A stretch of DNA of 64,000 bases from Aquimarina algicola (lineage in GTDB: Bacteria > Bacteroidota > Bacteroidia > Flavobacteriales > Flavobacteriaceae). Within the stretch, counting starts at the first letter, position 1. The number at the start of each line of letters is the position of its first letter. Location: NCBI RefSeq assembly GCF_006443095.1, contig NZ_VFWZ01000008.1, forward strand, positions 233,564 to 297,563, read 5' to 3'. Positions 36,414 to 45,089 of this stretch are shown here, piece by piece. The position numbers and the translations under genes are program-made. Under the pieces are notes generated by a model. It saw only the letters and a list, made by a program, of their open reading frames with translations. It ran no database searches and was not told the origin of the DNA.

Positions 36414-37316
36414 ATGAAGAATATATTAGTGCCTACAGATTTTTCAGAAAATGCTTTTAATGCAATTAAGTATGCATTAACTCTTCATAAAAATGAAGAA
36501 TGCACATTCTTTTTTTTGAATGTATATACCCCTGCTATTACTCATAAGTATTTTATGCATAATGGTTTAAATTATGATAATGATAAAGAAAGAGACTATT
36601 TGTCAAAGCAAGGGCTAAAAAAAACGATAGAAAGAATCAAAGCAGAGTTTTGGAACGCTAAACATACTTATAAAACATACTCTTCACCCGATACGCTTAC
36701 TAGTAAGGTCAAAGAAATTATAGACAAAGAAAATATAGAATTGATTATATTAGGTAACAAAGGGCATTCAAATCTTAATCAGATTTTTTTAGGAAGTAAT
36801 GCAGTCAGAATTTTACAATCGATAAAAAAATGCCCTGTAATTATTGTTCCTAATGATGCTAAATTTACTCCTTTGTCTGAGATTGCTTTTGCGACAGATT
36901 TTAATAAATTTTATACAAAATCAGAGATTGCTCCAATATTAAGTTTGGCAACATCTTTTGATGCAACAGTACGAGTTGTACATGTACAAAAGCAATTGAG
37001 ATCACTTAGTGATATTCAACGATTTAACCTTAATATCCTTAGAAAACATTTTTCTTCTATAGAATATTATGTACACACAGTTTCAGAAACGCATTCTATG
37101 TCCAGGACTTTAGGAATTTTTGTAGAAGAATTACAAATTCACTTATTAGCAATGCTCAATTATCCTCAAGGATATATGAAACAATTAGTGAACGAATCAG
37201 ATGTAAAGCAAGAAGAGGTGTTCAATAAAATTCCTTTATTAGTTATACCTGAATTGAGCGACTCTTATTTAGAACATTTACACAAAAAGGATAAAGAAAG
37301 CATTATAAGTGTATAA
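36414..37316 (+). CDS. Tandem universal stress protein (UspA-type)
   Basis: The product has about 300 residues from MKNILVPTDFSENAF; a frame 14 codons longer also exists. Two Usp domains are arranged in tandem. The first (about 1-140) keeps the ATP-binding motif ILGNKGHSNLNQIFLGSNAV. The second is degenerate at that place. It is divergent from nrfHA across a shared Crp/Fnr-like site, matching the common link of Usp genes with anaerobic respiration. Confidence 0.88.
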   Translation: MKNILVPTDFSENAFNAIKYALTLHKNEECTFFFLNVYTPAITHKYFMHNGLNYDNDKERDYLSKQGLKKTIERIKAEFWNAKHTYKTYSSPDTLTSKVKEIIDKENIELIILGNKGHSNLNQIFLGSNAVRILQSIKKCPVIIVPNDAKFTPLSEIAFATDFNKFYTKSEIAPILSLATSFDATVRVVHVQKQLRSLSDIQRFNLNILRKHFSSIEYYVHTVSETHSMSRTLGIFVEELQIHLLAMLNYPQGYMKQLVNESDVKQEEVFNKIPLLVIPELSDSYLEHLHKKDKESIISV

Positions 37317-37351
37317 TTTGCTAATTTTATGATGTATTAGTATCATAACAA

Positions 37352-38431
37352 ATGAGTCTTCAAATCAAAATCAAAAGTAGTGTTATCATTTTACTCTTAG
37401 TTTTAGGATTAGGTTGCCATGGGCAATCACAGAAACATGAAAAAATACTAGAACTTAAAAAAGAGATACAAAAAGAGACATACCCAAAAATAGATGGGAT
37501 TATCGTAGCACAATCGGATAAGATCATTGTTGAAGAATATTTTGGAAAATTTGATAAGAATACTAAGCATGATACTCGATCTGCTTTTAAGTCTATCACA
37601 AGTATACTTGCAGGGATTACTATCGATCAAGGTATAATCACATTAGAAAACAAGGTATTAAAATATTTTCCTGAGTACAAAAATAAAAACGCTGTAGACA
37701 AAAAGAAAGAAGCAATTACAATAAAAGACCTACTCGAAATGAAAGCAGGATTTGATTGTGAAGAATTTTATGGTATCGGTCCTGATTGCGAGAGTGAAAT
37801 GGAGCAAACTAAAGACTGGGTCAATTATGCGATAGATGTACCAATGAAAGATCAGCCAGGTAAGAACTGGGCATATAATTCAAATGAACCGATGATTATG
37901 GGAGCTGTTATTAGTAAAGCAAGTGGACTATCGATTATGGATTTTTCAAAAAAATACCTGTTTGAACCACTTGGTATTTCTGATTATAAGTGGACAACAT
38001 CACCCAAAGGACAAGGTATGACTGCCGGATCATTTTTTATGAAGCCGACAGATATGCTCAAAATAGGAAAACTTGTAGATCAAAAAGGACAGTGGAATGG
38101 AAAACAAATCGTAAGTAAAGATTGGATTACACAATCCACAGACTGTCAAATCGATATTGATTTTTCATTTGCAAGATATTCAAGAATTAAAAACGCAAAG
38201 TATACCAGCGCTACTTATGGATTTTATTGGTATAAAGAACAGTTACAATATGATGATATTGATACCGAAGTACTCTTTGCCTCTGGTAATGGGGGTCAAT
38301 ATATCATGATTCTCAAAGAATACGATACTGTTATTGTCTTTACCGGAAGCAACTATAATAATTGGAGAAATAAACTACCTTTTGAAATCACATTAAAATA
38401 TCTAATACCGATGCTAAAGGCTAACGGATGA
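37352..38431 (+). CDS. Serine hydrolase (class C beta-lactamase fold), lipoprotein
   Basis: The protein has 359 residues. Its signal peptide ends in a lipobox (LGLGC, Cys22). The nucleophile motif Ser77-A-F-Lys80 and a Tyr at about 175 (NWAYNSNEP) fit the beta-lactamase/DD-peptidase/esterase fold. No classic KTG triad is obvious. These enzymes are usually esterases or peptidases rather than resistance determinants. It starts 36 nt after the Usp gene. Confidence 0.85.
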   Translation: MSLQIKIKSSVIILLLVLGLGCHGQSQKHEKILELKKEIQKETYPKIDGIIVAQSDKIIVEEYFGKFDKNTKHDTRSAFKSITSILAGITIDQGIITLENKVLKYFPEYKNKNAVDKKKEAITIKDLLEMKAGFDCEEFYGIGPDCESEMEQTKDWVNYAIDVPMKDQPGKNWAYNSNEPMIMGAVISKASGLSIMDFSKKYLFEPLGISDYKWTTSPKGQGMTAGSFFMKPTDMLKIGKLVDQKGQWNGKQIVSKDWITQSTDCQIDIDFSFARYSRIKNAKYTSATYGFYWYKEQLQYDDIDTEVLFASGNGGQYIMILKEYDTVIVFTGSNYNNWRNKLPFEITLKYLIPMLKANG

Positions 38432-38481
38432 TGGTAATTTTATTGAAACAAAAGGGTTTATGTTTCCTTAAATCTCTATTG

Positions 38482-39963
38482 CTACTTATTAGTATCTAAC
38501 CAATTCTGTGCCTCGGCGGTGTACCAGTTTCTTGAAAAATTCTTAGCATTAATAATACGTTCGTAATGAGTTTTTGCCTGTACAGTATCCCCTTTTTTAT
38601 CATAAAAACCACCTAAATAGTAATTTGCATAAGGATTGTCAGCATCTTTTTGAAGCAACATTTTACCAATAGCTTCGATCTGAGGATCAAATTCATTAAA
38701 TGTACCTAAATCTTTATGTAAAGCCACTTCTTTTAAAAAAGACAAATTATGAAGTAAAGTAAGATCGGCATATTCTAGATAGTTTGGATATTCGCTAAAA
38801 ATTCTTTGTAGTAATGCTGTACTGGTTTTCATCTCATCTGTGTCAAAACGAGCCATGAACGAAGCTGCCAGTGCTTGTGCTCTTAGTTTTTCTCTCATTA
38901 TAACAGAAGGAATGGTATCAGTGCTTGTTTGTTCAGTTTCAAAAAGAGGTAATGAAGATTGCTCAAAGGCAAAATTCTTTAAAAAACTCATCACAAATAA
39001 TGATGAGGTAGCATTGCTATAAATAAGTCTTGCCGGATCACTCATCAGATTATTGTTTGCTAAAAGGATTAAGGTTAAATCATGTGTAGGTACTTTTAGA
39101 AATAAACTTGAATAACAATCGTATTGTCCGTATGCCCAAATAAGTTTTGTGTTATTAAAAGTTTCACTAAAAATTCCATATCCATATGGCAAATGTGATT
39201 GAAAAGGGGTAAACATCAAATTTTTAGAAGCTTCACTAATTAATAAATTTTGGTCGAGTGCATTATCCAAAACGGCTAAATCTCTTGCAGTAGATACAAT
39301 CCCTGCAGAGGCAGAAGCGCCATAATCTACAAATCCGTCTTTTATTTGTTCTTCAAAAATATAAGGTTGAGCAAAAGGCTCTTTTCTTGTTTTGAGTTGA
39401 GTAGAGTCGTTTAATAAAAAAGTATGTCGAAGCGATAATGGATCAATAATATTTTTGTGCACTGCTTCATCAAATGTACTGTCTGAAGTCTCTGCGATTA
39501 CTCTGGTTAATGCTCCAAAACGATAGTTGTAATAAAAGTTCTTTCCTGGTGTGCCTTGAGAAGTATGAGAGAGAACATGTTTTAATTTTACCGAATCTCC
39601 TAGAGCAAGCTTAGGAAAATATTTGGTTAGCGAATCCTCTAGCAATACTTTATGTTCTTCTGCTAACTTAAGAATAGTAATACTTGTAAAAACTTTGGTG
39701 AGCGATGCGATAGGAAATAATGTAATCGTATCTACATCGATATTATTTTTTACATCACTTTTTCCCAGATACTCTTCGTAAATGATCTCATCCTTTTTTT
39801 TGACTAGAACAGCCATTCCCGGGATTTTAAAATACGCCTTAAGTTGTTGTATTTCCTCTTCGAAAATAGAAGTATCTATAGTTTTTTCGGATTTTTTGGG
39901 CTGAGAACAGCTTAGAACAATAAATAATAGAACAAAGTATAAGGTAATATTTTGATATCTCAT
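38482..39963 (-). CDS. Serine hydrolase with TPR-like tail, lipoprotein
   Basis: The product has about 493 residues from MRYQNITLY; an ATG six codons upstream also exists. It has a type II signal peptide ending VLSC. In the longer numbering the SxxK motif is Ser93-L-T-Lys96 (IASLTKVFTS), and Tyr appears in FYYNYRFG. The last about 120 residues hold TPR-like helices (YANYYLGGFYDKKGDTVQAK). It is probably a surface or periplasmic esterase/peptidase. It converges with the other serine hydrolase; the two are paralogous in fold only. Confidence 0.85.
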   Translation of the reverse strand: MRYQNITLYFVLLFIVLSCSQPKKSEKTIDTSIFEEEIQQLKAYFKIPGMAVLVKKKDEIIYEEYLGKSDVKNNIDVDTITLFPIASLTKVFTSITILKLAEEHKVLLEDSLTKYFPKLALGDSVKLKHVLSHTSQGTPGKNFYYNYRFGALTRVIAETSDSTFDEAVHKNIIDPLSLRHTFLLNDSTQLKTRKEPFAQPYIFEEQIKDGFVDYGASASAGIVSTARDLAVLDNALDQNLLISEASKNLMFTPFQSHLPYGYGIFSETFNNTKLIWAYGQYDCYSSLFLKVPTHDLTLILLANNNLMSDPARLIYSNATSSLFVMSFLKNFAFEQSSLPLFETEQTSTDTIPSVIMREKLRAQALAASFMARFDTDEMKTSTALLQRIFSEYPNYLEYADLTLLHNLSFLKEVALHKDLGTFNEFDPQIEAIGKMLLQKDADNPYANYYLGGFYDKKGDTVQAKTHYERIINAKNFSRNWYTAEAQNWLDTNK

Positions 39964-40032
39964 AAACGATTTGTTGAACACTTCTTAAATATAAATATAT
40001 TTTAAACTAAAAAGTGATACAAACAGATTTTT

Positions 40033-40419
40033 TTAAGATACCTTACGCTCTACATTCAATTCTTTATTTTTTTTTGTAAACAAATAGATCCATAATATTC
40101 TAGCGTATTTGTAATTGGTAGTGCTTAGGAGTATCGCAGATATGGCAATAATTATAAAAGAGTATACAGGGTTTGAGATAAAAATACTTGAGATGAGATA
40201 AATGGCAATTCCTTCTGCTACAGTGAGACCATAACTCACATACATAGCTCCATAAAAATAACCAGGTTCTATTAAAAATTTGTGTCTACATTCAGGATTT
40301 GTACATTTATAATTCATCTTTGGTAATCCTAAAATAGATATACCGCTCCTTTTTTCAAAAATATCTCCTTTTCCACATTTAGAACACTTTCCTTTTAAAA
40401 TATTTAATAGAATACTCAT
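40033..40419 (-). CDS. DUF983 membrane protein
   Basis: The protein has 128 residues. An N-terminal zinc-ribbon-like segment has CSKCGKGDIF and CTNPECRHKF. Two or three membrane helices follow (YGAMYVSYGLTVAEGIAIYL). This is the layout of DUF983, often found near cytochrome oxidase genes. Function is unknown. It stands alone here, divergent from the AraC gene. Confidence 0.85.
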   Translation of the reverse strand: MSILLNILKGKCSKCGKGDIFEKRSGISILGLPKMNYKCTNPECRHKFLIEPGYFYGAMYVSYGLTVAEGIAIYLISSIFISNPVYSFIIIAISAILLSTTNYKYARILWIYLFTKKNKELNVERKVS

Positions 40420-40505
40420 GATACATATTTTATTACAAAATAAAGATTATTATTCCTGTTGGCTATTTAATGATTTACTCTTTAATTTGTATAATTCGGA
40501 CATAA

Positions 40506-41396
40506 ATGGATCTTATGAATCTTCCTATTCTAGATATTGCACAGTTTACAAAAACAGAAAATATTGATGGTTTTTATGCAAATGATTTAGAGACCCATCT
40601 TTCAAACAACTGGAAGATTGTATCTAAGGCACATAAACATAATTTTTATTTATCAGTATTTTTTATAGAAGGAGAAGGGCTTCATGAAATAGACTTTGCT
40701 ACTTATGATATTAGACCCGGTAGTGTTTTTTTATTAAGACCCGGTCAAACCCATTTATGGAGATTTACCCAAAAAGGGAAAGGATATATTTTCTTTCATT
40801 CCAAAGAATTTTACGAAGCGATGTATCAACATAAAAATCTATCATCGTTCCCATTTTTCTTTTCAACCCAGAACTCTCCATGTATTTATCTTCAAGAAGA
40901 CCAGAGGGCATATATGGGGCAACTTTTTAAAACGATTGTTGAAGAATTTCAATCAGAAGCAATACTAAGAAAACAAAAGATTCTAAATTTCATAGATTTG
41001 ATTTATATAGAATTATCACGATTAGTGATCAAAGATAGTTTTCAGGATCTAGTGAGTTCTAAAAATAATATGATGAAACTCTATGAATTTGAAAACTTAA
41101 TTGAAGAAAAGTTTACTACTGATAAATCGGCAATTGCTTATGCTAAAATGATGAATATTAGTGCAAAACATCTTAATCGTATTTGCAAAAAAACGTTAGG
41201 AAAGACAACAACAGATATTATTCTGGATAGAGTATTTCTAGAAGCAAAACGATTGATTCTTTATTCTGGTGAAAACCTTACTGAGATTGCATGGGGTTTG
41301 GGATATACAGATTACGCTCATTTTTCTAAATTATTCAAACAAAGAAATGGAATTACTCCTTCAGCATTCCAAAAAGAGTATCTCAAAAAAGAGTAA
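40506..41396 (+). CDS. AraC-family transcriptional regulator
   Basis: The protein has 296 residues. The N-terminal cupin-like sensor has the pocket DIRPGSVFLLRPGQTHLW. The C-terminal double HTH (about 195-292) ends GLGYTDYAHFSKLFKQRNGITPSAFQ, the AraC signature. It converges with the ABC-transporter gene at 41464. Its regulon is unknown; it may control its neighbours or a distant operon. Confidence 0.9.
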   Translation: MDLMNLPILDIAQFTKTENIDGFYANDLETHLSNNWKIVSKAHKHNFYLSVFFIEGEGLHEIDFATYDIRPGSVFLLRPGQTHLWRFTQKGKGYIFFHSKEFYEAMYQHKNLSSFPFFFSTQNSPCIYLQEDQRAYMGQLFKTIVEEFQSEAILRKQKILNFIDLIYIELSRLVIKDSFQDLVSSKNNMMKLYEFENLIEEKFTTDKSAIAYAKMMNISAKHLNRICKKTLGKTTTDIILDRVFLEAKRLILYSGENLTEIAWGLGYTDYAHFSKLFKQRNGITPSAFQKEYLKKE

Positions 41397-41463
41397 GTAC
41401 ATTTAGTTTGAGTATTGCATATTCACTAATAATATAATTTGATAGTAAGTTTATGATAAAATA

Positions 41464-43137
41464 TCATAAATGATATATAGTATCAATATCAAAACCTTTT
41501 ACTTCATGGTCATCAAGCAAGATAAGGGTTTTTTGATCCTGAAAATCCTTTAATAATTGAAGAAGTAATTTTTGTGTGTATATATTAATTTCTTTTAAAG
41601 GTTCTTCAAGGATCAAAATTGGCTTTTGAGTGAGCAATGCTCTACAATACATTAGTAGTTTTTGTTGCCCAGACGTTAGGTTGCAGCCTAAATCCCCTAT
41701 TTTGCTATCAAGCTTTAGCTGGTTTTGATGATCTTCATGTTGTTGTAAATGTTCCAATAAAAATTTAGCTTTTTCTTTGTTGGCTTCTTTTCTATTATAT
41801 ACAATCGCTTCATATACGTCTCTTCCATATAATGGAAAATCTTTTGAGACAATGGCAATATTTTTTCTGATGGTTTTTTCTGATAATTTATAACATTGGT
41901 GATCCCCAAAAGAAATATGACCGGTAGAGGGAGACATTAATTTTAATAATAAACGTATAAAAGTAGACTTGCCTGATCCGGATTTACCTTGTAATAAAGT
42001 GGTACTTTTTGGATTGATCAATAGTTGTAAATCATTAAAAATAGGTTTGGATGTATTAGGATATGTAAAACAAACATTATTAAAAATGATCTCTCTATCA
42101 TCTAATTTTATATTTTCAAACGGCAGTTGGTTTTCCTTGGGAAGATCAAGAATGTCAATAAGCTTTGTAAAAGAAATATCCCCAAGTTTCCATACAATAC
42201 TTACTCGTAAACTTCGTCTTAAAACTGGTAAAATAGAGATGATCAATAAAATCAATACTAGCAAAGAAGAACCACCAAGCTTACTTTCAGCTTGTTGAGA
42301 TGCTGTAAATACATAGGTCATAATGATACCTAACATAGTATACGTCACAGCAGGAATCATCGATTGTAGTAATGCAACAACTTTTGCATAACGTTTCCCT
42401 ATAATATATAGTTTGTCTGACCGTTTTAGATATCTTTTTTCTTCCGGTAAATACTTGTTGAATGCTTTTAGCGCCAGAATGCTCCTCAAACGCGTATTGA
42501 CAAAGCTTAGCATTCCTGATCGTGTATTTCTTCTTTCCAGAGATACTTTGTACAACGCTTTGTTGATAGCCCACAATATTATAGAAGAAAAAGCAATACA
42601 ACCTGCGATGATTAATGCCAGATTTACATTAATACTGCCAATAGCAATGACAACGATAAGTAATAAGACAATATCTTGGGAAAAACGTATAAGTCCGTTT
42701 TTCATATAGTTTTGTATACTTTTCATATCTCCACTATATCTGAGCAAGTATTTTCCGATGCCTTTGGTATCATAAATATTCATAGCAACTTGTAGTTGAT
42801 TCTGAAAAAGTCGCTCTCGTAGTGTTTTGCTAAATCGTTCTCCAGTCAAAGAAATACTGTATCGATTTAGGTATTCAAATCCAAGTCTAAGGGCTACCAA
42901 GGCAAAAAAGAACCCCAAAAAGGATTGGAAATTTGACGCATCCATAAACGGAATAAATTTAAAAGCTGCTAACCTATGCGAAGAGAAACCAAAACTAAGC
43001 TCGTAGAATTTACCAATACTAATAGGAATCATAATAGTTAAAATATTATAACATAGTCCTGTTAAGAGTGCTATAGTAATCAGTAAGCTATTCTTACCGG
43101 CAAAACTTTTGATGATATTCCATTTATTACGAGGCAT
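41464..43137 (-). CDS. ABC transporter, fused permease-ATPase, degenerate ATP site
   Basis: The half-transporter has 557 residues. About six transmembrane helices (1-320) are followed by an ATPase domain. Walker A is intact (GKSGSGKS, 384-391). The signature is LTSGQ rather than LSGGQ (487-491), Walker B reads ILILEEP (Glu at 511 where Asp is usual), the Q-loop Gln is Lys432 (IVSKDF), and no clear SALD D-loop exists. The H-loop His remains (LDDHE). It has no C39 peptidase domain. It is the last gene of the operon led by the P-loop NTPase, after a 124-nt gap with a hairpin. Confidence 0.88.
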   Translation of the reverse strand: MPRNKWNIIKSFAGKNSLLITIALLTGLCYNILTIMIPISIGKFYELSFGFSSHRLAAFKFIPFMDASNFQSFLGFFFALVALRLGFEYLNRYSISLTGERFSKTLRERLFQNQLQVAMNIYDTKGIGKYLLRYSGDMKSIQNYMKNGLIRFSQDIVLLLIVVIAIGSINVNLALIIAGCIAFSSIILWAINKALYKVSLERRNTRSGMLSFVNTRLRSILALKAFNKYLPEEKRYLKRSDKLYIIGKRYAKVVALLQSMIPAVTYTMLGIIMTYVFTASQQAESKLGGSSLLVLILLIISILPVLRRSLRVSIVWKLGDISFTKLIDILDLPKENQLPFENIKLDDREIIFNNVCFTYPNTSKPIFNDLQLLINPKSTTLLQGKSGSGKSTFIRLLLKLMSPSTGHISFGDHQCYKLSEKTIRKNIAIVSKDFPLYGRDVYEAIVYNRKEANKEKAKFLLEHLQQHEDHQNQLKLDSKIGDLGCNLTSGQQKLLMYCRALLTQKPILILEEPLKEINIYTQKLLLQLLKDFQDQKTLILLDDHEVKGFDIDTIYHL

Positions 43138-43182
43138 AATTATAATTTGATAGGTTTTATTTTTATTCTGAATACAAGAGGC

Positions 43183-43235
43183 AGGTCAATCCCTGAAAAT
43201 TAGGGTATCGTTCTTCAGGGATTATGGTTTGACCT
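43183..43235. repeat. Hairpin-forming spacer within NTPase-ABC operon
   Basis: AATCCCTGAA (43188-43197) pairs with TTCAGGGATT (43214-43223) around a 16-nt loop. AGGTC (43183-43187) also pairs with GACCT (43231-43235) across a bulge. It has no long T run on the minus strand, so it looks more like an mRNA stability or attenuation element than a terminator. Confidence 0.45.
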
Positions 43236-43261
43236 ATCCACTTGAACAGCAGTTAACTTAT

Positions 43262-44596
43262 TTATGAATCTAAAAATCGTAAATCTTTATCGACAGGTAA
43301 TAATGCACATTGTTGTTGTTTTCCAAACCATTTGTATCGATTTGTAGCTATAACATCATATACCTTATTTCGTATAAAACGCGGAACTATTGTGAATAGC
43401 GCTAAAAAACTCCATGGTGCATTCAAGTGACTACATATTCGTAATACAGCATCACTTTTTTGATATACATTTCCTTGTTCTATAACCACAATAGATGAAA
43501 GATTAGTATCAATGCTATATTGTGCTAATAATCGTTGCCCTATATCGGATTGTAAAGAAGCAAATTGGTATCTCTGATCTTTTTCTCTTTTTAAAATAAA
43601 TTGAACCCAGCCATTACATAAATTACAAACACCATCAAAGAGTACTACCGGTTTGGTTATGGTATCTATAGTATTGTCTTCGGGCAAAGTCATTTTTGAT
43701 TTATGTTGCGAAGGTTTCCAAAGTTTTTCAACATCAAAGAATGATAAGAACATCAATCCTGTAAGTTGATATCTAAAGGTGATTCCCATAATAAAGAAAA
43801 TTCCCCAATGCATGAGCCATGTCATTACTGCCCATACCATTCCCCATCTTCTTTTTACCAGAGCTATAGGAGCGCCAAGCTCAATCACAAAAGTCAATAT
43901 ACCCATGACTAGAAACAACCAGGCATGTTCATATATAAAACTAAAGAACGGAGAGGTTTCGGCAACTAATATTTCCTTACGTAGTGCATCTACCGCTACT
44001 TGTGAACGCATTGCACTTCCATTTGCCCATTCTAATGCCAGATCTCCTGCAACTTTGGCTATTCCCGAGAGTAGATATGTACATACTGTTGCTGCACAAA
44101 TAAGTTGTATAGGCCACCCATATTGCCATTGAGCATTAGGTGTTTTTATCCCTTTCTTTTTCTTTTGCCATGCATCCCATGACCATGCATCGGCAGATGC
44201 TACAAGTCCTAATATTACAATATGTAGGATAAGGCCATTACGATTATGATAAATCATAGACCAGGAATTACGATAGGTAAAATATAAAAGGATAAGTATT
44301 GCAAAAGCAGGTCCCGTAAATTTAAACTTCCAACCGATAATATATGCTACATTCAAAATAATCAATCCTATACTGATCCACCAGAATACTGTTTCTGAGA
44401 TAGGTTGTACCATCCAATTTAGAATTCCTACAGGATCAAAAGCTTCTGTATTACCTACCATTCTTTGAAGCATATCAAATCTTGATAAAAGATACCAGAG
44501 ACAGAACCCTCCTGTTGCAATGCGTAACACTGCCAAACGCTCCGGAGCTACGGCAATGAACCAGTGTTTTTTTATGTTGTTGAAGAACGCTTTCAT
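43262..44596 (-). CDS. HTTM-DCC fusion: membrane protein with thiol-disulfide domain
   Basis: The protein has 444 residues. Residues 1-290 form an HTTM (vitamin K-dependent carboxylase-like) membrane domain of about seven or eight helices, opening APERLAVLRIATGGFCLWYL. Residues about 315-440 are a DCC (DUF393) domain with DGVCNLCNGW, whose Cys324-x-x-Cys327 pair resembles a thiol-disulfide redox site. Whether it carboxylates anything is unknown. The start overlaps the stop of the 152-residue partner gene by 1 nt (TAATG), implying tight coupling. Confidence 0.85.
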   Translation of the reverse strand: MKAFFNNIKKHWFIAVAPERLAVLRIATGGFCLWYLLSRFDMLQRMVGNTEAFDPVGILNWMVQPISETVFWWISIGLIILNVAYIIGWKFKFTGPAFAILILLYFTYRNSWSMIYHNRNGLILHIVILGLVASADAWSWDAWQKKKKGIKTPNAQWQYGWPIQLICAATVCTYLLSGIAKVAGDLALEWANGSAMRSQVAVDALRKEILVAETSPFFSFIYEHAWLFLVMGILTFVIELGAPIALVKRRWGMVWAVMTWLMHWGIFFIMGITFRYQLTGLMFLSFFDVEKLWKPSQHKSKMTLPEDNTIDTITKPVVLFDGVCNLCNGWVQFILKREKDQRYQFASLQSDIGQRLLAQYSIDTNLSSIVVIEQGNVYQKSDAVLRICSHLNAPWSFLALFTIVPRFIRNKVYDVIATNRYKWFGKQQQCALLPVDKDLRFLDS

Positions 44597-45054
44597 TATT
44601 TCTTGATGTTATAGTGTGCTATTTTTTTCTCACGAACGGGTAACGTATCTTTTTTTAAAAAATAATTTTCGAGATGATAATACCCTCTTACTAATTCTAC
44701 ACGGTTAATTTTTGTGTAAGGCTCTTTTTTCTTCTTGGCAATTTTTTGAGCAACTTGTTTTGTGAATTCAGCAGCATTTTCAGATCGTGCTGCCTTTTTA
44801 ATTTGTCGTCTTACTTGATTAAAACCTCCTGTACCGGTTAATCGATAAGGAATGTGATATCGATTTTGTGCTTCATCATATCCTACAAGATGATATACAC
44901 CGTAGGTAACTCCTCTTTTCATAGAGAACATGGGGTAGTAGGATAGCGGAAAATTATCTTTTGGTTTGTTTACCCAGTTTTGGATTACCGGCGATAATAG
45001 TAGTCCTAAGACTACTACACTCGCCAATATAGCTTGGTTTTGAGAATATTTCAT
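44596..45054 (-). CDS. Membrane-anchored small protein coupled to HTTM-DCC
   Basis: The protein has 152 residues with one N-terminal hydrophobic helix (about 8-24) and a basic extracytoplasmic part rich in Lys and Arg (QVRRQIKKAARSENAAEF, KKKKEPYTKINRVEL). It lies directly upstream of the HTTM-DCC gene (1-nt overlap) and 35 nt after the NTPase gene. No family is recognised, but proteins of this size often accompany HTTM genes. Confidence 0.65.
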   Translation of the reverse strand: MKYSQNQAILASVVVLGLLLSPVIQNWVNKPKDNFPLSYYPMFSMKRGVTYGVYHLVGYDEAQNRYHIPYRLTGTGGFNQVRRQIKKAARSENAAEFTKQVAQKIAKKKKEPYTKINRVELVRGYYHLENYFLKKDTLPVREKKIAHYNIKK

Positions 45055-45089
45055 GATTTTTATGTATAAATGATATGATTTATATAAAT

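Noticed and set aside
37352..39963. The two serine hydrolases as antibiotic-resistance beta-lactamases
   Set aside because: Both have the SxxK motif but no clear KTG/class C resistance signature and no neighbouring regulator; esterase or peptidase roles are more likely.
41464..43137. The ABC transporter as exporter of the 24831 GG-leader peptide
   Set aside because: It has no C39 peptidase domain and is 16 kb away with a degenerate ATP site; no evidence links them.
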